In this document: positions 1 through 8,131 of the stretch, piece by piece
Numbering within the stretch: position 1 is the first letter of the stretch
Layout: the number at the start of each line of letters is the position of its first letter
Assembly (NCBI GenBank): GCA_964528825.1
Contig: CAZGVB010000039.1
Span: 1-12,671 of the forward strand
Direction of reading: 5' to 3'
DNA length: 12,671 bases
Source: RGIG5612 sp964528825
GTDB taxonomy: Bacteria; Bacillota; Clostridia; Lachnospirales; Lachnospiraceae
The notes under the pieces: generated by a model
Databases searched by the model: none
Seen by the model: the letters and a program-made list of their open reading frames with translations, nothing else
Told to the model about the DNA's origin: nothing
Made by a program: the position numbers and the translations under genes

Positions 1-1
1 T

Positions 2-1465
2 GTTGACATTGTGAGCAAGAACAAGGAACAAACTTGCATCTTCGCGATCACGGGAAAGGATGACGAAGAGGACGTCAGCGCAGCACTCAGAGCAATGGGA
101 TTTTCATATCCGTCTGTAAGCTCCACTCTTCCGCCTGTAGAGGAGAAGCAGCGTCTTGAAGACAGAATGAAGAATCTCGAGACGCAGATCGAACAGGATA
201 CAAAAGAGATCCTCACATATGACGGCAAGAAGGATGAGATAAGACTTCTGCGCGACTATCTGTGCATCAGAGAGGAAAAGTATTCTGTTATCAACGGTAT
301 GCCGCAGTCAGAGCACGCATTTGTATTTACGGGATATACTCCTAAGAAATACATCGGCAAGATTGAAAAGGCACTCGCCGGATATGATGTTGTCATAGAG
401 ACGGAGGATCCCGCAGAGGACGAGGATGTTCCGGTATTGCTGAAAAATAACGGATTTTCCGAAAGTGTACAGGGAGTTGTCGAGGCATATGCTCTTCCTC
501 TCAAGAACGAGATCGATCCGACATTCCTCATATCACTTTTCTATTTTGTCCTTTTCGGATTCATGCTTGCGGATGCAGCTATAGGTCTTTTGATCGTTAT
601 AGCGACAGCAGTATTGCTGGCAACCAACAAGAATATGGAGACAGGCCTTAAGAGAAATGTAAAGCTCTTCCTCTTCGGCGGTATCTCAGCTATATTCTGG
701 GGCGTAATGTTCGGAAGCTACTTCGGAGATATGATCCCGGTTATTACGAGAGAGTTCTTCGGAAAAGAGATCACTATCCAGCCTCTGTGGCTCGATATGC
801 AGGCTCATCCGATGACGGTACTTGCACTTGCTCTTGGATTCGGTCTTCTTCATATCTTTACAGGTATGGGAGTTGCCGCTTATCAATTCGCAAGGCAGAA
901 GGATTATGCGGCATTGTTCTTTGATGTCATCACATGGTATGTACTCCTTGTAGGACTTATCCTTAAGGCACTCGCTATGCCGATGATCATGAACATTCTC
1001 TTTGACGGAAGAGATCCTATCGTTCCGGCAAATATCGGTAATATAGGATTGTATGTCGCAGGTGTTGCCGCGATCGTAGAGATACTCTTTGCCGGCAGGT
1101 CGTCAAAGAATATCTTTAAGAGACTGGTAAAAGGAGCATATGCGGTATACGGCGTTACATCATATCTTTCGGATGTATTGTCATATTCGAGACTTCTTGC
1201 ACTCGGACTTGCTACCGGTGTTATAAGCTCTGTTGCGAATATGATCGGTATGATGTTCGGAAACGGAGTTGTAAAGGTGATCATCTATATCATAGTATTC
1301 GTCATCATCAACTTCATAAACATCGGTATAAATACACTTGGTGCATACGTTCATACGAACAGATTGCAATATGTTGAGTTTTTCAGCAGATTCTATGAAG
1401 GCGGAAGCAGACCGTTCCAGCCTTACAGTATAAAAACCAAATTTTATAAGTTTAAGGAGAACTAA
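2..1465 (+). CDS. ntpI: V-type ATP synthase subunit I (NtpI), 5'-truncated by the window edge
   Basis: This is the membrane stator of the V/A-type ATPase (the a/I subunit). It carries the ion half-channels and tethers the peripheral stalk. The frame is open from base 2. A GTG at 11 lacks a ribosome binding site and sits in the middle of the N-terminal domain, so the true start lies upstream. About 487 codons are visible; the family is about 640-660 residues, so roughly 160-170 are missing. Counting from the GTG, residues 1-165 are the soluble arm, with a helical hairpin around 45-95. From about 171 the protein is strongly hydrophobic, with some seven or eight membrane segments. The YSRLLALGLA motif holds the essential channel arginine (R394, codon 1190-1192). 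The C-terminus keeps the family ending FYEGGSRPFQPY. The stop lies two bases before the subunit K start, with AAGGAGA (1454-1460) serving K. The family call is secure. Confidence 0.95.
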   Translation, partial: VDIVSKNKEQTCIFAITGKDDEEDVSAALRAMGFSYPSVSSTLPPVEEKQRLEDRMKNLETQIEQDTKEILTYDGKKDEIRLLRDYLCIREEKYSVINGMPQSEHAFVFTGYTPKKYIGKIEKALAGYDVVIETEDPAEDEDVPVLLKNNGFSESVQGVVEAYALPLKNEIDPTFLISLFYFVLFGFMLADAAIGLLIVIATAVLLATNKNMETGLKRNVKLFLFGGISAIFWGVMFGSYFGDMIPVITREFFGKEITIQPLWLDMQAHPMTVLALALGFGLLHIFTGMGVAAYQFARQKDYAALFFDVITWYVLLVGLILKALAMPMIMNILFDGRDPIVPANIGNIGLYVAGVAAIVEILFAGRSSKNIFKRLVKGAYAVYGVTSYLSDVLSYSRLLALGLATGVISSVANMIGMMFGNGVVKVIIYIIVFVIINFINIGINTLGAYVHTNRLQYVEFFSRFYEGGSRPFQPYSIKTKFYKFKEN

Positions 1466-1467
1466 AA

Positions 1468-1968
1468 ATGATTGAATTTTTAACAGAAAACATGGGTGCT
1501 ATTTTCGCACTTCTCGGAGCAGCATTGGCAGTTGGTTTGGCAGGCGCAGGTTCTGCAAGAGGTGTAGGCGTTGCCGGTGAGGCAGCCGCAGGTGTTGTTG
1601 CAGAGGATCCTTCTCAGTTCGGTAAGGTTATGGTACTTCAGCTTCTTCCCGGTACACAGGGTATCTACGGACTTATCATCGGATTCATCGTTCTTTCAAA
1701 TACAGGTATCCTCGGCTCAGGCGGAGCAGACATCTCTGTAGCTAAGGGTCTTGCATATTTCTGCGCATGCCTTCCTATCGCTATAGCAGGATACTTCTCA
1801 GCTATCGCACAAGGAAAAGCTTCCGCAGCTTCAGTTGGTGTTGTTGCTAAGAAACCCGATCAGTTCGGTAAAGCTATGATCTTCCCTGTAATGGTTGAGA
1901 CATATGCTATTCTTGCACTCCTTGTTTCTATCCTTTCTATTTCGGGAGTAGGCAACTTAACATTCTGA
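1468..1968 (+). CDS. ntpK: V-type ATP synthase proteolipid subunit K (rotor ring, probable Na+ type)
   Basis: This is the c-ring proteolipid that carries ions across the membrane as the rotor turns. At 166 residues it is a duplicated double hairpin with four membrane helices, like the 156-residue E. hirae NtpK. The two halves each have a GSARGVGVAGEA- or SAIAQGKASAASVG-type loop followed by a KPDQFGK or DPSQFGK turn. Only the second half has the ion-binding carboxylate (E144 in MVETYA); the first half has LLPGTQG at the matching place. L60, T63, Q64, Q115 and E144 correspond to the Na+ ligands I recall for E. hirae NtpK (L61, T64, Q65, Q110, E139). The sequence therefore suggests Na+ rather than H+ coupling, which is inference. 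The ATG at 1468 is supported by AAGGAGA at 1454-1460. Confidence 0.96.
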   Translation: MIEFLTENMGAIFALLGAALAVGLAGAGSARGVGVAGEAAAGVVAEDPSQFGKVMVLQLLPGTQGIYGLIIGFIVLSNTGILGSGGADISVAKGLAYFCACLPIAIAGYFSAIAQGKASAASVGVVAKKPDQFGKAMIFPVMVETYAILALLVSILSISGVGNLTF

Positions 1969-1986
1969 TTCTGGGGAGCATAAAAG

Positions 1987-2577
1987 ATGAGTGGACTTGA
2001 TAAAATAATCAAAAATATTGAAACATCCGCCACTGAAACCGCTACCGGAATACTTGATAAGGCAAAAGCACAAGCTGATGAGATCGTAAACAGCGGAAAG
2101 GAAGCTGCAGACAAGAAGGAAGCAGCTATCGCAAAGCAGGGAGAGCTTGACGCCGCTGCCACAAAGAAGAGGATTGATTCTGCCGCAGAGCAGACACTCA
2201 GAAAGTATATCCTCGAGGCTAAGCAGTGGGAGATCAACAAGACGATCGCAGCAGCACTTGATAAGATTCAGGCCTTGCCTGCAGATGAGTATTTTGAAGA
2301 CATTTTGAAAATGGTCGGCAAATACGCACCTGAAAAGGAAGGAACGATCAAATTCTCGGCAGCGGATCTCGGCAGAATGCCGGCGGATCTTGAATCACGT
2401 ATCAACAAAAAGTTACAGGGAAAAGGAAGTCTTAAGATTTCCAAGGAGCCGGTGAACATCAATGGAGGTTTTATCCTTGATTACGGCGATGTTGAAGAAA
2501 ATTGCTCTCTCGATGCTCTTGCTGAGAGCCTGAAGGAAAAACTGCAGGATGAGATCAGCACGATACTTTTTAGTTGA
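1987..2577 (+). CDS. ntpE: V-type ATP synthase subunit E (peripheral stalk)
   Basis: Subunit E pairs with the small H/G subunit to form the peripheral stalk that holds the A3B3 head against subunit I. The 196-residue length is normal. Residues 1 to about 95 are a long charged Ala/Lys/Glu-rich helix with no proline, as expected for the coiled-coil stalk. Residues about 98-196 form the globular head-binding domain, with the family signature GGFILDYGDVEENCSLDAL at around residue 160. The ATG is preceded by GGGGAG (1973-1978) with an 8-base spacer, and the gap from subunit K is 18 bases. Its partner subunit H/G (ntpF in E. hirae) is not in the window; in the usual gene order it precedes ntpI, so it is probably just off the left edge. 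Confidence 0.93.
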   Translation: MSGLDKIIKNIETSATETATGILDKAKAQADEIVNSGKEAADKKEAAIAKQGELDAAATKKRIDSAAEQTLRKYILEAKQWEINKTIAAALDKIQALPADEYFEDILKMVGKYAPEKEGTIKFSAADLGRMPADLESRINKKLQGKGSLKISKEPVNINGGFILDYGDVEENCSLDALAESLKEKLQDEISTILFS

Positions 2578-2599
2578 AAGCATAGAAAGGAGCAGGTAG

Positions 2600-3619
2600 A
2601 TGGACAAAGAACTCCTGGATGATACTTTACTGGACGACGAACTTCTTCCGGAAGGACTGTTTACCTCGGCGGTAGCGCAGATCCGCGCCAAAGAGAATAA
2701 GCTTCTTTCAAACCAGGATCTCGAAAGTCTTATAGGCTGCAGAAATGCAAATGAATGTATTTTGATGCTTTTGGACAAGGGCTGGGGTCCTACGGAGAAT
2801 AATACGCCGGAAGAAATTCTGACAGAAGAAAAGGAAAAATGCTGGGCACTTATGAGAAGCCTGTGCACAGACAAGGAGATGCATTTCTTCGATCTGTTCA
2901 GGTTCTCTAAGGACTATCATAATCTCAAGGCGGCTATCAAAGAGTCTTATGTTCAAAAGGAAGTACCGAATATTTATATCAACGACGGTACCATTCCGGT
3001 TGAAAAGCTCAGAAAGTGCGCTGCAGACAATGATTTTTCGGCATTATCATTCCCTATGATGAAGGCTGCTCACGAGGCAAGGGATATACTGTTCCATACA
3101 GGTGATTCCCAGGCATGTGACTGCATCATCGACAAAGCGGCATTGACTGAGATGTACAGACTCGGCAAGGAAAGCGGCAATGCTCTTCTGAGAGAGTATG
3201 TAGAACTCAAATGTGCAAGCGCAGATATCAATATAGCGATCAGAGCATGCAAGATGCATAAGGACGCAGAGTTCCTTCAGAGATCTCTGGTAGTATGCGA
3301 CAGCATGAGCGTTCCGAGACTTATACAGGCAGCAACAAGCGGGCCGGATGCGATATATGAATATCTAAACAGTACCGCATACTCAGATGCAGTTGCGGAG
3401 ATTCAAAAGAGTCCCGTAGCATTTGACAAATGGTGCGATGACAGGCTTATGAAGATGTTACAGCCTCAAAAGTATAATGCCTTTACGATATCTCCGTTGG
3501 CAGCATATGTTCTCGCAAAAGAAAACGAGATCAAATCTGTCAGGATCATTTTGTCAGGCAAGATCAATGATCTTCCCGACGAAAAAATAAGGGAAAGGAT
3601 AAGGATAAGTTATGTATAA
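2600..3619 (+). CDS. ntpC: V-type ATP synthase subunit C (rotor socket, Ac39/subunit d family)
   Basis: Subunit C (subunit d in eukaryotes) is the funnel that joins the central stalk D/F to the K ring. It is a soluble, all-helical protein. The 339-residue length fits the family (about 330-350). The segment FTSAVAQIRAKENKLLSNQDLESLI, at about residues 21-45, is the conserved start of the first helical repeat, and the pattern of a helix pair followed by a Leu-rich segment recurs through the protein. The N-terminus has an acidic extension of about 18 residues (DDTLLDDELLPEG) that looks lineage-specific. AAGGAG (2587-2592) sits 7 bases before the ATG. The last 8 bases overlap the start of subunit F, which implies translational coupling. 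Identity rests on weak primary-sequence conservation plus very strong context. Confidence 0.92.
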   Translation: MDKELLDDTLLDDELLPEGLFTSAVAQIRAKENKLLSNQDLESLIGCRNANECILMLLDKGWGPTENNTPEEILTEEKEKCWALMRSLCTDKEMHFFDLFRFSKDYHNLKAAIKESYVQKEVPNIYINDGTIPVEKLRKCAADNDFSALSFPMMKAAHEARDILFHTGDSQACDCIIDKAALTEMYRLGKESGNALLREYVELKCASADINIAIRACKMHKDAEFLQRSLVVCDSMSVPRLIQAATSGPDAIYEYLNSTAYSDAVAEIQKSPVAFDKWCDDRLMKMLQPQKYNAFTISPLAAYVLAKENEIKSVRIILSGKINDLPDEKIRERIRISYV

Positions 3620-3932
3620 AGTAGCGATTCTCGGCGACCGTGATTCTATTTACGGATTCGCGACACTTGGCCTTCAGACTTTCCCGGTTGAAGACCCGCA
3701 GGAGGCAGCAGCCAAGCTCAGGGAGCTTGCCTCAAACGATTATGCGATAATTTATATCACAGAGACGATCATGGCACAGATATCCGAGGAGATCGAAAGA
3801 TATAAAGAGGACAAGATCCCCGCTATCATTCCGATCCCGGGAGTGGCAGAACGCAACGGAGCAGCTATGGATAACCTTCAAAAGCTGGTTATACAGGCTG
3901 TCGGGTCAGATATATTTAATAATGAGAATTAA
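3612..3932 (+). CDS. ntpG: V-type ATP synthase subunit F (central stalk; NtpG of E. hirae)
   Basis: This small central-stalk subunit binds the D coiled coil and can modulate ATPase activity. The 106-residue protein matches the family length (about 100-105). It has the typical Rossmann-like fold pattern: an N-terminal strand KVAILGDRDSIYGFATLGL, a second strand YAIIYITETIM, then KIPAIIPIPG and a C-terminal amphipathic helix with the ending VIQAVGSDIF. It starts inside the end of subunit C (8-base overlap). Two AAGGA boxes (3595-3599 and 3601-3605) lie upstream, the second 6 bases before the ATG. The symbol follows E. hirae naming; other genomes call the gene atpF. Confidence 0.94.
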   Translation: MYKVAILGDRDSIYGFATLGLQTFPVEDPQEAAAKLRELASNDYAIIYITETIMAQISEEIERYKEDKIPAIIPIPGVAERNGAAMDNLQKLVIQAVGSDIFNNEN

Positions 3933-3965
3933 AGGACTTACTATAGAAAGGGCTTGGTACAGACT

Positions 3966-5731
3966 ATGAGCACAGGTACAATAAAGAAAGTTGCCGGACC
4001 TTTGGTTGTTGCCTCAGGCATGAGAGACGCGAACATGTTCGACGTTGTTCGTGTAAGCGACCAGAGACTGATCGGTGAGATCATCGAGATTCACGGCGAC
4101 GAAGCCTCGATCCAGGTTTATGAGGAGACCTCGGGTCTTGGTCCGGGAGAACCGGTAGTTTCAACGGACGCTCCTTTGAGCGTTGAGCTGGGACCGGGAC
4201 TTATCGGAAGTATATATGACGGTATTCAAAGACCTCTTGAAAAGATCATGGAAAAGAGCGGAAACAACCTTACCAGAGGTATTGAGGTTCCGGCTCTTGA
4301 CAGAGAAAAGACATGGACATTTGTTCCGACAGTTGAGGTCGGTGATGAGGTTGAAGGCGGAGACATTATAGGTACCGTAAAGGAAACCAATATTGTTGAG
4401 CAGAGAATCCTTGTTCCTAACGGAATAAAGGGTAAGATAGCAGAGATCGGAAACGGTGAATATACTGTTGAAGATACTGTATGCGTAGTTGAGCAGGAAG
4501 ACGGCACAAGAAGCAGATATGCATGCTTCAGAAGTGGCCTGTTCGTAGCGGACGTCCTTACAAGCAGAAGCTGTCACCTACAATGCCTCTTATCACAGGA
4601 CAGAGAGTTATCGATACACTCTTCCCTATCGCAAAGGGTGGTACAGCAGCTATTCCGGGACCGTTCGGTTCAGGAAAGACAGTTACACAGCATCAGCTTG
4701 CTAAATGGTCAGAGGCAGACATAGTTGTCTACATCGGATGCGGCGAGCGTGGAAATGAGATGACAGACGTTCTTAACGAGTTCCCTGAGCTTAAGGATCC
4801 TAAGACAGGATTCTCACTCATGGAGAGAACAGTGCTCATCGCAAATACATCAGATATGCCTGTTGCAGCACGTGAGGCTTCAATTTATGTAGGTATCACT
4901 ATTGCAGAATATTTCAGAGACATGGGATATTCGGTAGCACTTATGGCAGACTCAACATCACGTTGGGCTGAGGCACTCAGAGAGATGTCAGGACGTCTTG
5001 AGGAAATGCCCGGTGAGGAAGGATATCCTGCTTACCTTGGTTCACGTCTTGCACAGTTCTATGAGAGAGCAGGACGAGTTATCTCAAACGGACTTCATCC
5101 AAGAGAGGGTGCTCTTTCGGTTATCGGTGCCGTATCACCTGCCGGCGGTGATATTTCAGAGCCTGTATCACAGGCTACTCTTCGTATCGTTAAGGTATTC
5201 TGGGGACTGGATTCCAACCTTGCATACAAGAGACACTTCCCGGCTATCAACTGGCTGACAAGCTATTCACTGTATGCTACAGATATGGGTGAGTGGTTTG
5301 ACAATGCCGTAGGCGGACCTTGGATGGAATGCAGAGCACGTCTTATAAAGATGCTCGCTGATGAGGCAGCACTCGAGGAGATCGTACAGCTCGTAGGTAT
5401 GGACGCACTTTCCGCACCTGACAGACTTAAGATGGAAGCAGCACGTTCTATTCGTGAGGACTTCCTGCATCAGGATTCATTCCATGAGATCGATACATAT
5501 ACGCAGCTTGACAAGCAGTTCCTCATGATGAAGCTTATCCTCAGCTATTATGATGAGTCTCTTGCAGCTCTTAACAGAGGAGTAGCTATCGATGATCTTG
5601 TAAAGCTGCAAGTAAGAGAGAGAATCGGTCGTTACAAATATACTGTTCAGGATAAGGTACAAGAGGAATACGATAAGATTCGTGCTGAACTCAGTGCGGA
5701 AATCGCTAATCTCGGAAGTGAGGAGGCTTAA
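3966..5731 (+). pseudogene. ntpA: V-type ATP synthase catalytic subunit A, interrupted by a one-base frameshift
   Basis: Subunit A hydrolyses or makes ATP in the A3B3 head. The coding sequence is split. Codons 1-181 run from ATG 3966 to about 4508, and the rest (407 residues, ending at 5731) continues in the frame one base back. Without correction the first part runs into missense and stops at 4724, while the second part is open from an internal ATG at 4523 that has no ribosome binding site. Joined, the protein is 588 residues, the normal family length. It contains the Walker A motif GPFGSGKT at 232-239 (K238, T239), the catalytic Glu E261 in GCGERGNEM, and the Walker B region ALMADSTSRW, all at E. 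hirae numbering. Both halves are well conserved, so the lesion is either very recent or a sequencing error. The GAAAGG box (3946-3951) is about 14 bases before ATG 3966. The TTG at 3954 is in frame but far too close to that box to be the start. Confidence 0.9.
4503..4523 (+). other. Frameshift site in ntpA
   Basis: Up to about 4508 the reading frame gives the subunit A sequence EQEDGT. From 4508 the frame one base back gives KKQICMLQKWPVR, which continues the family alignment. The local sequence is ggcacaagaagcag; inserting one A (ggcacaaagaagcag) would restore a single frame. I see no standard slippery heptamer, and slipping from ACA back to CAC would give poor tRNA pairing, so programmed -1 frameshifting is not supported. 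Confidence 0.85.
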
Positions 5732-5733
5732 GT

Positions 5734-7104
5734 ATGCCAAAGGAGTATAAAACAATACAAGAAGTCGCCGGCCCTCTGATGCTTGTACAGGGCGTTGAAG
5801 GTGTAACTTACAACGAACTTGGCGAGATCGAGCTCGCAAATGGCGAAAAAAGAAGATGCAAGGTACTCGAGATAGACGGAACAAATGCACTCGTGCAGCT
5901 GTTCGAATCATCAACAGGTATCAGCCCGGAGGAGAGCAAGGTACGCTTCCTCGGCAGATCAATGGAGCTTGGTGTATCTGAGGATATGCTCGGCCGTGTA
6001 TTTGACGGACTCGGTCGTCCTATAGACGGTGGCCCGGAGATCCTTCCCGATAAGAGAATGGATGTAGAAGGTCTTCCTATGAACCCGGCAGCAAGAAGCT
6101 ACCCGAACGAGTTCATTCAGACAGGTGTAAGTGCTATAGACGGACTTAATACACTGGTTAGAGGACAGAAGCTTCCTATATTCTCAATGACAGGTATGCC
6201 GCATGCAGAGCTTGCAGCTCAGATAGCAAGACAGGCAAAGGTTAGAGGCACAGACGAGCAGTTCGCGGTTGTATTCGCAGCTCTCGGTATCACATTCGAG
6301 GAGGCAAACTTCTTTACGAAGTCCTTTACCGAATCAGGTTCTATCGACAGAACAGTAATGTTCGTAAACCTTGCAAACGACCCTGCAGTAGAGCGTGTAG
6401 CTACACCTAAGATGGCACTTACAGCAGCCGAATATCTTGCATTTGAAAAGGATATGCACGTACTTGTAATACTTACAGATATTACGAACTATGCAGATTC
6501 TCTTCGTGAGATATCAGCAGCACGTAAGGAAGTACCGGGACGTCGTGGATACCCAGGATACATGTATACAGACCTTGCTACAATGTATGAGAGAGCAGGA
6601 CGTCAAAGAGGCAAGAAGGGTTCTATCACTATGATACCTATCCTTACAATGCCTGAAGATGATAAGACACATCCTATCCCTGACCTTACAGGATATATCA
6701 CAGAGGGTCAGATCATACTCAGCCGTGAGCTTTCAAGACAGGGTGTAGTTCCTCCGATCGATGTACTTCCTTCACTTTCACGTCTGAAGGATAAAGGTAT
6801 CGGTGTAGGAAAGACAAGAGAAGACCATGCAAATACCATGAACCAGCTCTTCGCAGCTTATGCCCGTGGTAAAGAGGCTAAGGAGCTTATGGTCGTTCTC
6901 GGTGAGGCTGCTCTTACAGATATGGATAAGCTTTATGCCAACTTCTCAGATGAGTTCGAGAAACGTTATGTATCTCAGGGCTTCAATGAGAACAGAGATA
7001 TCGAGGAGACTCTTAATATCGGTTGGGAGCTTCTCAGAATGCTTCCGAGAACAGAGCTTAAGAGAATTAAGGATGAGTTCCTTGACAAGTACTATGACGC
7101 GTGA
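5734..7104 (+). CDS. ntpB: V-type ATP synthase subunit B (non-catalytic head subunit)
   Basis: Subunit B alternates with A in the head and supplies the arginine finger to the catalytic A/B interface. The 456-residue length is normal. The N-terminal beta-barrel begins EYKTIQEVAGPLMLVQG. The region where A has a P-loop reads SMTGMPHAELAAQIARQ (about 151-167), the degenerate form typical of B. Other landmarks are YMYTDLATMYERAGR at about 276-290 and PSLSRLKDKGIGVGK, in which R350 is the arginine finger, matching E. hirae R350. The C-terminus is the helical domain with FEKRYVSQGFNENRDIEETL. The ribosome binding site GAGGAGG (5720-5726) lies inside the end of ntpA, and only two bases separate the A stop from the B start, so the two are coupled. 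Confidence 0.97.
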   Translation: MPKEYKTIQEVAGPLMLVQGVEGVTYNELGEIELANGEKRRCKVLEIDGTNALVQLFESSTGISPEESKVRFLGRSMELGVSEDMLGRVFDGLGRPIDGGPEILPDKRMDVEGLPMNPAARSYPNEFIQTGVSAIDGLNTLVRGQKLPIFSMTGMPHAELAAQIARQAKVRGTDEQFAVVFAALGITFEEANFFTKSFTESGSIDRTVMFVNLANDPAVERVATPKMALTAAEYLAFEKDMHVLVILTDITNYADSLREISAARKEVPGRRGYPGYMYTDLATMYERAGRQRGKKGSITMIPILTMPEDDKTHPIPDLTGYITEGQIILSRELSRQGVVPPIDVLPSLSRLKDKGIGVGKTREDHANTMNQLFAAYARGKEAKELMVVLGEAALTDMDKLYANFSDEFEKRYVSQGFNENRDIEETLNIGWELLRMLPRTELKRIKDEFLDKYYDA

Positions 7105-7131
7105 ATATTTCTGACAGGAGAATAATGCTAA

Positions 7132-7830
7132 ATGGCTGCAAAAAAACAGGTTAATCCGACCCGAATGGAGCTCTCCAAGCAAAAGAAAAGGCTTGCGACA
7201 GCTGTAAAGGGACATAAATTATTAAAGGATAAACGTGATGAGCTTATGCGCCAATTCCTTGATCTGATCCGCGAAAACAGGCAACTCAGAGCCAAAGTTG
7301 AGGAAGGAATAGCAGATGCCAATAAGAACTTCGTTCTTGCCAGAGCAGGAATGGAGGACGAAGAGGTAAATGCCGCTTTTATCGCACCGAAGCAGAGCGT
7401 GGAGCTTGAGGTCGGCGACAAGAATGTCATGAGTGTCGAGGTTCCTGTATTTAAGTACAGGACCAAGACAGCTGATGAAAATGATATCTATTCATACGGA
7501 TATGCTTTCACATCGGCAGACCTTGACAGCGCTGTTGCAAGTCTCTCGGCTGTATTTCAGGATATGCTGAAGCTTGCGGAGGTTGAGAAGTCATGCCAGC
7601 TCATGGCTTCGGAGATCGAGAAGACAAGACGTCGTGTTAATGCACTTGAGCATGTTATGATCCCGCAGACTCAGGAGGCTATCAAGTATATTACTATGAA
7701 GCTTGATGAGAGTGAGAGAAGTACACAGATCCGTCTTATGAAGGTCAAGAACATGATGCTTGAGGAGACTCATCATTACAAAGAAAAGATGCTCAGCAAA
7801 GAGCCTGTAGTAATAGAGGTAGATGAATAG
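7132..7830 (+). CDS. ntpD: V-type ATP synthase subunit D (central rotor shaft)
   Basis: Subunit D is the rotating shaft inside the A3B3 head, working with F. At 232 residues it is slightly longer than many members (about 200-225). The N-terminus NPTRMELSKQKKRLATAVKGHKLLKDKRDEL is the diagnostic first helix. The C-terminal helix around residues 150-205 (CQLMASEIEKTRRRVNALEHVMIPQ and on) is the second half of the antiparallel coiled coil, and the two flank a less conserved beta-rich middle. The ribosome binding site ACAGGAG (7114-7120) is 11 bases upstream. A second, closer ATG at 7125 is out of frame and opens only a 9-codon reading frame. This is the last gene of the operon; a terminator follows about 50 bases after the stop. 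Confidence 0.96.
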   Translation: MAAKKQVNPTRMELSKQKKRLATAVKGHKLLKDKRDELMRQFLDLIRENRQLRAKVEEGIADANKNFVLARAGMEDEEVNAAFIAPKQSVELEVGDKNVMSVEVPVFKYRTKTADENDIYSYGYAFTSADLDSAVASLSAVFQDMLKLAEVEKSCQLMASEIEKTRRRVNALEHVMIPQTQEAIKYITMKLDESERSTQIRLMKVKNMMLEETHHYKEKMLSKEPVVIEVDE

Positions 7831-7877
7831 AGCATTCCGATCATATCCTTAAAGGGATATTTCGAAAAAATCGCAAT

Positions 7878-7909
7878 AAAAGCATGGCGGCATATGCTGC
7901 CATGCTTTT
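7878..7909 (+). terminator. Rho-independent terminator of the V-ATPase operon
   Basis: A 15-bp inverted repeat, arms AAAAGCATGGCGGCA (7878-7892) and TGCTGCCATGCTTTT (7895-7909), has one G-T wobble, a GC-rich core and only two unpaired central bases. The right arm ends in TTTT and is followed by GTTATG, while the left arm starts with a run of A, so it could work in both directions. It lies 47 bases after the ntpD stop, and no gene faces it. Confidence 0.85.
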
Positions 7910-7912
7910 GTT

Positions 7913-7942
7913 ATGTCAATTTTTATGATTTTCATGTATAAT
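7913..7942 (+). promoter_or_regulatory. Putative sigma-70-type promoter for map
   Basis: A perfect TATAAT at 7937-7942 has ATGTCA (4 of 6 to TTGACA) at 7913-7918, with an 18-base spacer. It starts directly after the operon terminator, the expected place for the next transcription unit. The start site would be near 7949, giving a leader of about 200 bases before map. The -35 match is imperfect and there is no correctly spaced TGn extension. Confidence 0.45.
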
Positions 7943-7951
7943 GTCATATGC

Positions 7952-7989
7952 CGTAAGAGCCTTGCAGATCCGTAAGAGCCTTGCAGATC
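7952..7989 (+). repeat. Perfect 19-bp tandem duplication in the map leader
   Basis: Two exact adjacent copies of cgtaagagccttgcagatc lie at 7952-7970 and 7971-7989. If the promoter at 7937-7942 is used, they form the very 5' end of the map transcript. The lack of any mismatch points to a recent duplication. I find no recognised binding motif in the unit. Confidence 0.95.
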
Positions 7990-8020
7990 AGTGATGTTGG
8001 CGCGGATCAGTCATCAGCAC

Positions 8021-8131
8021 ATCAGGCCTGATAATCCCGATCTGTCGGGATCAGGCGTCGGAAAGAATCCGATAGATACGGCGGCAAATAAACAGCTTGT
8101 ATCTGCATACGAGTCAATATAAGCAGATACA
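8021..8131 (+). promoter_or_regulatory. Structured leader upstream of map (serial hairpins)
   Basis: The 315 bases between ntpD and map contain no gene but are rich in dyads. ATCAGGCCTGAT (8021-8032) is a perfect 12-base palindrome. GCCTGAT plus CCCGA (8026-8040, 3-base bulge) pairs with TCGGGATCAGGC (8045-8056) around a TCTG loop. TCGGA (8058-8062) pairs with TCCGA (8068-8072). TGTATCTGC (8098-8106) pairs with GCAGATACA (8123-8131), ending 5 bases before the GGAG ribosome binding site at 8137-8140. The palindrome and the first hairpin are mutually exclusive. No poly-T follows any of them, so they are not simple terminators. I recognise no known riboswitch class. A regulatory role is inference; the sites could equally be protein operators. 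Confidence 0.35.

Noticed and set aside
3954..3965. TTG at 3954 as the start of ntpA
   Set aside because: It lies only a base or two after the GAAAGGG box, too close for initiation. ATG 3966 gives the conserved N-terminus MSTGTIKKVAGPLVVA.
4503..4523. Programmed -1 frameshift in ntpA
   Set aside because: There is no X-XXY-YYZ heptamer, no obvious upstream Shine-Dalgarno stimulator or downstream stem-loop was noticed, and the family is not known for recoding. A one-base deletion or sequencing error is simpler.
7843..7862. Small hairpin atatcc/ggatat just after ntpD as the operon terminator
   Set aside because: It has only about 6 bp of mainly A/T pairing and no T-tract; the 15-bp hairpin at 7878-7909 is far stronger.
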